A stretch of 64,000 nucleotides of DNA, from the NCBI RefSeq assembly GCF_019703515.2, contig NC_059365.1, positions 41,188,501-41,252,500 on the forward strand. Direction: 5' to 3'. The stretch is from Myxocyprinus asiaticus (lineage: Eukaryota; Chordata; Actinopteri; Cypriniformes; Catostomidae). Positions 57,166 through 64,000 of the stretch are shown piece by piece. How positions within the stretch are numbered: the first letter of the stretch is position 1; each line of letters opens with the position of its first letter. Under the pieces are notes generated by a model. That model was not told the DNA's origin and made no database searches. It was given only the letters and a program-made list of their open reading frames with translations. The position numbers and the translations under genes are program-made.

Positions 57166-57504
57166 TAATGGTCTTCTGAGGAGGACAGCAAGGGTGTAGG
57201 GTGCCATTTGGGACAAGGCCCATTTTGTTTAAAGAAGCTAATTCTAAGTTGAGGACACTCTGTATACTGCTGCCTACAAAGGACGCGTCCTACCTAGCAA
57301 CAGCCTTCGTAATATATACTGTATATACTTGTAGGGCTTTACTGGTTGTTTAGATCAGTGTTACTATCAGAAATAATTAATAATTATTTCTTTAGTTATT
57401 AATTAATATTTAAATTACTTAATTGAATCTAACTCATTAAAACCTCATATGGGGCTCCAGTAAATGTAGTGTGCTACGTTTAGGAGCAAGTTTGGTTATT
57501 AGCA

Positions 57505-57755
57505 ATAATTAATAATTATCAAAGATAATTATTAATTATTAAAATCAATAGAACTTTGATGAGAATCAATGTTAGCTTTTTTAATCCTTTAAATCAACAA
57601 TTATCAAAGATAATTGTTAATTGTTAACATCGATGAAACATTAATTAAAATTAACACTAGCTTATTGATCATTCAAATTCAACAACCATCAAAGATAATT
57701 ATCAGTTATCAAAAATCAATAGAATATTAATAAGGATTAACATTGACGGGGCACC
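57505..57755. repeat. Three tandem 84-bp units with internal palindrome
   Basis: Each unit opens with 'aac/aataatt(a)atcaaagataatt' (57513, 57598, 57681). In the first, 'attaataattatc' and 'gataattattaat' are exact complements around AAA. Later units have diverged. Confidence 0.75.
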
Positions 57756-58425
57756 CCCCTGAAATCAGGGACTAATAACCAAATAGTAAATCAGTCTCAA
57801 TATCAGATTGTTTTCTTAGGAAAATCGACATCCGAAGAATATCGATTTTCGGGAAAAAAAACAATGAATGAAGGATTGAATCCGAGCACTGACATCCCGT
57901 CAGCATGACACAGGCGTATGCAAAACAAACCAAAACACTTCTCTTTGTAATATAAACAAAGTTTATTTATGCAGTAATATCAATTAATAATTAATACAAT
58001 GCAGTCAATAAACTTCCGACTTACAACTACAAACTAAACAGTGATATGATTAGATGTGTGCATGTGTGGTTAGTACGAGAGAGAAGTCACGGCCCTAAAG
58101 CCGATTTCGCGATCGTGGGAAAGAAAGCAGCTGTTAGTTTATCATTCAGAGACGCGGTGGACGGCTCGTAAACAGTCCCGCGTTATTTGACTCTTTAATG
58201 GATGAACTCAGTTGCTGTCTCACCCGCGATGGCGAAATTGCACAACAGTCCAATTTGGTTGGACCACAATACAGCAAATCAAATTTGTGATAATTAATAC
58301 CCTGAGTATTAATAATGAGCGGACATGGTGGTCCGTAAACTGTACAAGCAAAAAAAAAAAAAACCTTGAAACACAAGAATGACACACTATAATATTCTAT
58401 CTCTGCCCAGACGTAAACCTCTTAC

Positions 58426-58884
58426 TTGAATCGCAGGAGGACACAGGTAGAATGTGTTTTCCTCCGTCTTTTAACTCTGACCAGGTTCCTTGAGGCTCAG
58501 GTGATGACGGGAGGCCGTTTCCTCGCTCTGTCGGCGGGCGGTACGGCTGTTGATTCTCAGCGGGCTAGCGGAGAACTCAGAAATGTCGACTTGATTGAAG
58601 ATGGAAGAGAAATCTTTAATCTCTTCACTTCTGTAGGCAAACGGATGAAGATGCGAATTGCTCGGCGGTCTCCTTCGGATCCGTTAGAGTGTTCGGTGGA
58701 ACACAGAGTAATCTCAACTCGTCCAGCGAGATGGAGATTGTATGGCCACAGTTTCAAGTCAGACGTTACTTCCTTGTGCCACGAGGTTGCACCTGAGATC
58801 AGCGATGAAACTACGTCTATACTTGGTGAACAAAGTCGCTGGAAGCAAATCCCGAAAGCATTTCAGGGGTATTTCAACTCCTGA
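58426..58884 (+). other. 152-codon open frame, unrecognised, probably not a gene
   Basis: Longest frame of the block and Arg/Ser-rich. I see no domain, signal or splice site, and a second frame runs opposite to it (58557-58757). High CpG content in this stretch lowers the stop density, which explains such frames. Confidence 0.2.
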
Positions 58885-59135
58885 TGATGTCATGTTTGAG
58901 GGACATTCTGTTGTGTGCCTCATCCAATAGGAGTTGAGAGATCGATCCTTTAGTGAGCAAGGCTTCATGGGATTTGTAGTCTTTTTTTGGACTCCCTTTG
59001 TTTGATTTTGGCGTGATTTTTATCAGTATAATTTACGACTTGGAATGTGGGGGCTTGAGTTAGGTTTTTACAACTGTGTTAGGCCTGCCTTTGTCTTCTA
59101 TCTGAATACATGAGGCCCAACATACTTAAGTATTA

Positions 59136-60349
59136 AACTTTGATTTATACTTTGTCCTACACAAAAAAAGATAAAACATCCCTTACACTTACAATTGAAG
59201 GAAGGGCCTGAGCATGGAGATGGGCTTTTTTGAGTTTGGTCAGTATACCACCACTACACAGCAACCACCCAGAACACCCTAGTCACCATCTAGCAATTCC
59301 CTAGCAACCATCCAGAACACCGCTGCAACCAAATAGCAATGTGCTAAATTCCACTCTTAACACCTTTGCTGTGGCAGTGAGTTTTTAACCACTCACATCA
59401 TGTAATGGTATTTGGTCAGTGAATTGCATTATTGATGACAAAATCAACTGCTCTAGATTATCATTTTACATAGAACCGCCATTCCTGCTGAAGTTCATTG
59501 GTTCTTCTTTTGCTTATCCACCCTATGAGCCCACAGCCTTGAGTTAAAAGCCTTGTTTTCTGACAAATTTACTGTAGAGATTTAGATCCTCCTTAAGCAC
59601 TGTCATCTCCAATTATTTATCTTTCTCTCCACCAAAAACAAATCCACAGTTCTTAAAAGGATGAAGTGAGCATAGCAAAACACACATGCTTCAAAACATG
59701 AAGCAATAAATATTGGTGGGATGTTAGCAGCTGCCTTCAGCAGAATGATTGGGTGAATTTGTGTTTCTCATTGTACATGACTCAGTTTCCATTACCTGAG
59801 ATCAGGCCGTATAAAGCTGAAGGCTAATTCTGTGTGTGCGTACAGTGACCCCGGGCCCCTGGGATACACACATGCACACACTCACACAATGACTGCTGCC
59901 TGTGAATTTGTTTGAGTGTTAGCCTATTTCTGATATTTATAGGCGACGGGGACGCTGTCAAAAAGGTTATGGCAGGACCAAGTGGCTAGAACTTTCCCAG
60001 TTTTTCACTCTCCTTCCATGGCATTTTTTCTGATTACTAATGTCCAGCTCAGTTTGCCTAGTTTGTTTTTCTTTTAGGGTGGATTGTTGTGTTGGAAAAA
60101 ATTGGGCAAGATAAAAATTTTTTTTATAAACGTTTATCATTGTCAAATGATCATTCACAAAGGTGCTTCCTGTAGCTTTTTTTTCTTGAGAAGTGTTTTC
60201 AATGTAAATGGTTCTAAAATATCTCTCATGTCACATTAGCTAATATCCTCTTAAAGGGTTCAGGGAGGTTTGTGTATGTTAAACTATGTTACGAACAGGA
60301 GTAGTTATAGCTGTCATGATAAAGACCCATTAGACCGATATATATCGGC
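59136..60349. other. Minisatellite and unique-looking island
   Basis: 59262-59345 repeats 'ctagcaaccatccagaacac'-like units imperfectly, a type seen in cyprinids. 59450-59900 is repeat-poor ('ctccaattatttatctttc', 'gtgaccccgggcccct') and might be conserved. No gene. Confidence 0.4.
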
Positions 60350-61095
60350 CAGGGGTGCATTTCCCAAAAGCATTGCTAGTTCCATTGTTACCAACATAGT
60401 TCAACGGTTTGGTGTTTCCCAAAACCGTAGTTCCAACGAATATTCGCAAACAGCATCGCAAAGTTGTGTAGTGTGAACTACAGCTCTCCACCTATGGTTA
60501 GAAGCATAGTTCCTTTTTAGTTTGCTGTGTGGACATCATTTGACATTGTTGAGGCTTCTATATCTTTCATTCTATCAAGACTTTGACGACATTTACATGC
60601 GCTTAAAAAAAAGCTTTCTGCTTCTGCTACGTCATATTGATGTGAATGATGCCATTTAAGGGATGAAAGTCTGTTAAGAGAAACTACTTTAACACACGTT
60701 TTTGTCTGAGAACACGGCTTATGTGTCCATGTTAACACATAAGTGCCGTTCTTGTAGGTTTTTGATGAGTGTGCATGTGCGTATGTGCTTAAGTGCATCG
60801 GGGGAACCCCGAAGACTGATGTAGAGGGAAAACCCACTATTGCAGCACACAATCCTCTGCTTTTGGGTCTTCAGCAGTTTTCGTGCATTAAACAGCTTTC
60901 TGGTGTATGTGTAAATGAGCTATTAAAATTTCACATCTGCAGAAGTTATTACTCCACCCCCCACGTAACTTAATTAATGACAGCTCTATGTTGTTGAACC
61001 AATGCTGTTCGAATGATGAATGTGTGACATAGTTACTATGGTTTCAGGAAACAGTCGTGACTAACTAGTTAATTTATCCAACAATGCATCGTACT
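60350..61095 (+). repeat. Fish interspersed repeat, hAT-type end
   Basis: Starts 'caggggtgcatttcccaaaa' and has repeated 'catagtt' / 'ccgtagttccaac' blocks, with similar blocks reappearing towards 61030-61090 ('gacatagttactatgg'). The right end is not preserved. Confidence 0.5.
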
Positions 61096-61221
61096 ATGGT
61101 GGTTAAACAGTAAATTAAGTAGTTGTACTGGAAATCCACCACAAGCCGATTAATCGATCAATAACCATGTTTGCTTGGCCAATTAACTGAAATGTTAACT
61201 TTCTATTGTGTCAGTTCCAAA

Positions 61222-61436
61222 CTGTACCAATAGATCTGTCAATGGATAGTAAACTCATTTTTTTCAATGATTTTTTTAATTTAAGCGAATAAGTGTTCAT
61301 TTCACTTTTGAAATTTTGTGTACATCTGATTTTCTGTTGTTAAAATGTATTTTGTATATCACCATTTATATCGGGCATCTCCTATCCTGTTTTCCAGACA
61401 TCGGCATCAGCCATTGAAAATACTGGTCGACCACTA
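61222..61436. mobile_element. Small hAT-like element
   Basis: The right end, complemented, reads 'tagtggtcgaccagtat', a hAT-type terminus. A perfect 8-bp duplication gttccaaa (61214-61221, 61437-61444) flanks it. The left end has diverged but keeps 'tcaatgg' at a comparable distance. Confidence 0.55.
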
Positions 61437-61515
61437 GTTCCAAACTATTCCCACTGACATAATCAGTGATGAGAGCATATTGGATTCTGTGTTTAAACCT
61501 ACTCCCATTTATTTT

Positions 61516-61548
61516 GGATGGATGGATGGATTGATGGATGGATATATA
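61516..61548. repeat. (GGAT)n microsatellite
   Basis: About seven GGAT/TGGA units with one interruption. Confidence 0.9.
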
Positions 61549-61949
61549 GACAGAAGTTTACTAATCTATGTAATCTACAGGTTTCACACACTCTTTCTTT
61601 TTCATGTTTCTGCAGTCCTGCAGTCCTCCTGTTCAGTGAGGAATGTTCCATGGGGGACAAGCTCTTTTTCCTCCATAAGATTACTTACTTCCAGGGAGTA
61701 AATAGTTTCTGTTTCCAGTCCAAAACCAGAGAGGTAATGAAGGTTTGGTTGGGTCTGTTTCTCTAGGATGTTTTGAAAAATGGTCTTTTTGTCCTCTCCG
61801 ACAGTGCCGTTTATCTGCCATTTCCAATTGGACTCTATTTATGGGATCCATCTGGGAAACAGTCCAGTCTTCACCATTCTTTATGCATAATCGGGTCTGG
61901 ACTGGTTGTGCATTGTGGTTGCTTTTGTACTGTTTTGTTTTTTAGCTAA
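61549..61949. other. No gene recognised
   Basis: Single-copy-looking sequence; two overlapping frames (61518-61766, 61745-61945) lack domain features and splice support. Confidence 0.35.
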
Positions 61950-61953
61950 TTAA

Positions 61954-62521
61954 CCCTCATGTTCTGGTTGGGGCCGAGACATCCCAAAGCCATTTTAATA
62001 GTTTGAAAAACATACTTAACAATTAATTATCAGGTTTATACTTCAGAAGTTTTAATAATCTTTTGAAAACTGGTGAAAATGGAAAAACTTAATAACATGC
62101 TTCAAATGTCCTCCATTAAAATATGATTTTTTTAGGGGGGTCTCAGAGACCCCAGATATAAAACATGAATAAATGCAACAAATTTTCACATATTAACATT
62201 TTGTTATTGGTACAAATAATAGCTGTATTTTTCTACTATATGTTTTAGTTGGATCCCAAATAGACAACCTTACAATACTGGACAACAGTCACATTTCTGA
62301 AAAGTGCATGAATATTTTGCAATACAACACAGGGATACAGCTTTAATCGGCTTACTGGATGTTGACTAATATGTCAGAGGAACACATTAAATCAGTTTAA
62401 AAGAGAAAATAAGAGGTTAATTAAAATACTATTATTATTTATACTCACTGTATACATGTTATATACATCACTGGGGTCTCTACCACCCCAAACATAAAGA
62501 TATGTAATCACAACAAGAGGG
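61954..62521. mobile_element. TTAA-flanked piggyBac-like MITE
   Basis: TTAA at 61950-61953 and 62522-62525. Ends 'ccctcatgttctgg' and, complemented, 'ccctcttgttgtga'. Subterminal 'gagacatccc' and 'gagacccca' blocks and a central palindrome 'ggtctcagagacccc' (62140-62154). 568 bp, no frame. Confidence 0.6.
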
Positions 62522-62655
62522 TTAAATGAACTTCAACTTCATTCATTTGAATACATTATCTAATCCATTACTTAAAAAAGTGAAATTGACAATGTATACG
62601 CTGATAAAGAATAATGTGCCAACTGTCCTTTGACAGCTTTTATTATCTCTCCTTA

Positions 62656-62656
<1 letters not shown>

Positions 62657-62695
<39 letters not shown>

Positions 62696-62702
62696 TGTGT
62701 GG
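62657..62702. repeat. (CT)n-(GT)n microsatellite
   Basis: Ten CT units joined to eleven GT units, the left flank of family G copy 3. Confidence 0.95.
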
Positions 62703-62982
62703 GTAGGTATGGGTGGTATACGAGGATTTTTTTTTAGGTTACAAACTGGTAATTACAGGGGTATTACGCTATAAATGTGGTTTATGAGGACATTTCTAGT
62801 GTCCCCATAATACAAATTGCTTAAAAACCATACTAAACTATGTTTTTTTGAAAAAGTAAAAATGCAGAAAGTTTTTTTGTGAGGGTTAGGTTTAGGGTTA
62901 GGGTTAGGGGATAGAATCTATAGTTCGTACAGTATAAAAATCATTATGTTTATGGAGAGTCCTTATAAGGATAGCTGCACCA

Positions 62983-62984
<2 letters not shown>
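62703..62984 (+). repeat. GT-associated repeat (family G), copy 3
   Basis: Unit as at 45730-46010. Contains 'gggttaggtttagggttagggttagggg' region (62883-62910), a telomere-like run of degenerate TTAGGG. Ends in (GT)n 62985-63041. Confidence 0.85.

Positions 62985-63041
<57 letters not shown>
62985..63041. repeat. (GT)n microsatellite between two family G units
   Basis: About 28 GT units shared as the boundary of two tandem copies. Confidence 0.97.
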
Positions 63042-63043
<2 letters not shown>

Positions 63044-63322
63044 GGTTTGGGTGGTCTACAAGGACATTTTTTTTAGGTTACAAACTGGTAATTACAAGGG
63101 TATTATGCTATACATGTGGTTTTATGAGGACATTTCTAGTGTCCCCATAATTCAAATCGCTTAAAAACACACTAAACAATGTCTTTTTGGAAAATGTAAA
63201 AATGCAAAAATTTTCTTGTGGGGGTTAGGTTTAGGGGATATAATCTATAGTTCGTACAGTATAAAAATCATTATGTCTATGGAGAGTCCTCATAAGGATA
63301 GCCGCATGTGTGTGTGTGTGTG
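63042..63322 (+). repeat. GT-associated repeat (family G), copy 4
   Basis: Second tandem unit. Shorter telomere-like patch ('ggggttaggtttagggg', 63221-63237). Ends in (GT)8. Confidence 0.85.
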
Positions 63323-64000
63323 ATACACTCACTACCTCATCCCCATAAAACAGCAGGGCCTTCCTGTTTGTTATAGCCAATTGTGTTTGCACAAGACCTT
63401 CAGCGCACCACAGAGCCGGAAGATATATGTGAAATTGGGAAAGCTCCATCAATCAAATCATTTTCAGGACCGAAGGAATAATCTCTCCCAGTCTGCGGCT
63501 CTGCGTGATGAGCTCTGGGGTGCTCGTGATCACATATGGTCTGCAGCAGTTGTTGGGGAAATACTTGGTGACATAAATAACTCCACCGTTCTAACCACTA
63601 GCCTTCCCTTCGAGCGGTTACCCTCCTCCCGTGCAACCTTGAATTGCAGCCAAACGCATGAGGCGAGTTGGTTAATTGACATAACAGGCCCTTCATCTCT
63701 GTCTCGGGCCTGTAGCGGCTGAAAGAAAGTGAAGTGTTAAGACGTGCTACAAGTGGTCAGCTGACACTTCAAAGCATCCCGGAGTATGTGATGTCACTCT
63801 CATTCTGTGATCTCTGTAAAGGGCTCTCTGATACGACAATTACAGCCTCCGTCTTGAAAAATTTAATACCTTCTGTTTGGAGCATTTCCAGTTTATGACA
63901 TAAATTGGAAACAAAATCGGGGTATACTATGTAACTGACACCATGTGTGTATTTCACCAAAATGTATATTCTACAATAAATTTGTATACGTCCATTTATG
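63323..64000. other. Candidate conserved non-coding element; end of window
   Basis: 63470-63740 is repeat-poor with balanced composition ('cttgaattgcagcc', 'gttggttaattgacataac'). A 113-codon frame (63381-63722) crosses it without any domain. Nothing recognised after 63740. Confidence 0.35.

Larger units (their letters stand above)
57360..59135 (-). repeat. Unclassified repeat-like block with AT-rich palindromes and GC-richer core
   Basis: Left part is very AT-rich and palindromic; 58080-58900 is GC-richer with many CpG. Minus-strand reading shows polyadenylation-like AATAAA near 57965. Open frames (58426-58884 plus strand, 58146-58385 minus strand) have no recognised domain. It could be a solo LTR-type or other transposable element; no ends were proven. 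Confidence 0.35.

Noticed and set aside
57505..57755. CRISPR-like array
   Set aside because: Three units have no constant repeat/unique spacer pattern, are AT-rich and diverge throughout; the genome is vertebrate.
58426..58884. 152-codon frame as a gene
   Set aside because: CpG-rich stretch with an opposing frame and no domain; kept only as a note.
62880..62912. True telomeric or interstitial telomere array
   Set aside because: Only two to four degenerate TTAGGG-like units, repeated in every family G copy; it is part of that repeat.

Overview
This is vertebrate, non-coding, transposon-dominated nuclear DNA, most probably from a cyprinid (carp-like) fish. The grounds are the repeat spectrum: several Tc1/mariner elements with TA target duplications, hAT elements with 8-bp duplications, PIF/Harbinger- and piggyBac-like non-autonomous elements, DIRS-type tyrosine-recombinase retrotransposons, a tRNA-derived SINE of cyprinid type, long (GT)n, (GA)n and (AT)n arrays, and the fish repeat opening with a 'gggatagttcaccc'-type terminus. 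I recognise no intact host protein-coding gene, rRNA or tRNA gene. The recognisable coding sequence is broken transposon sequence: Tc1 transposases, DIRS gag/reverse transcriptase/RNase H/tyrosine recombinase. Assignment of species is inference.

Layout. 0-3 kb: an old dispersed repeat split by a complete Tc1-like element (420-2694), itself split by a hAT-like element (1421-2445); an uninterrupted paralogue of the host repeat lies at 39.29-39.85 kb. 3.3-9.4 kb: a second nest, a hAT-like element (4245-9419) carrying a nearly full DIRS retrotransposon (about 4650-9230). 10.6-11.8 kb: Harbinger-like element. 12.5-15.9 kb: a 3.36-kb segment bounded by inverted repeats of about 260 bp, with a hAT (13525-15084) inside. 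15.9-18.2 kb: Tc1/mariner remnants and two abutting MITEs. 19.4-20.3 kb: hAT fragment and common cyprinid repeat. 23.5-25.4 kb: deleted Tc1 and a complete miniature LTR retrotransposon (TRIM-like, 24487-25410). 28.5-31 kb: foldback MITE, GT-associated repeat, SINE/TRIM chimera, and a Tc1 with a SINE inserted. 31.7-34.3 and 36.6-37 kb: interspersed and tRNA-like repeats. 37.8-39.2 kb: probable second DIRS-type remnant containing a 610-bp foldback. 40.7-42.4 kb: TIR element with an internal tandem array. 43.2-43.9 kb: TRIM/SINE chimera. 44.1-48 kb: inverted copies of one repeat. 49.3-50.7 kb: TA-flanked element containing a piggyBac-like MITE. 52.6 kb: Tc1 fragment. 53.9-55.7 kb: deleted DIRS copy with both inverted terminal repeats. 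57.4-59.1 kb: unclassified repeat-like block with an 84-bp triplicated palindromic unit. 61.2-63.3 kb: small hAT, TTAA-flanked MITE, and two tandem GT-associated repeats.

Between the mobile elements are short unique islands (for example 11.85-12.2, 18.4-19.0, 22.05-22.4, 34.45-34.65, 37.1-37.3, 46.1-46.35, 51.3-51.6, 59.45-59.9 and 63.45-63.75 kb). Their composition is that of single-copy sequence and they could be conserved regulatory elements, but that needs a cross-species alignment. I found no operon, CRISPR array or other cellular 'system'. The biology here is layered transposition, retrotransposon decay and microsatellite-associated rearrangement.
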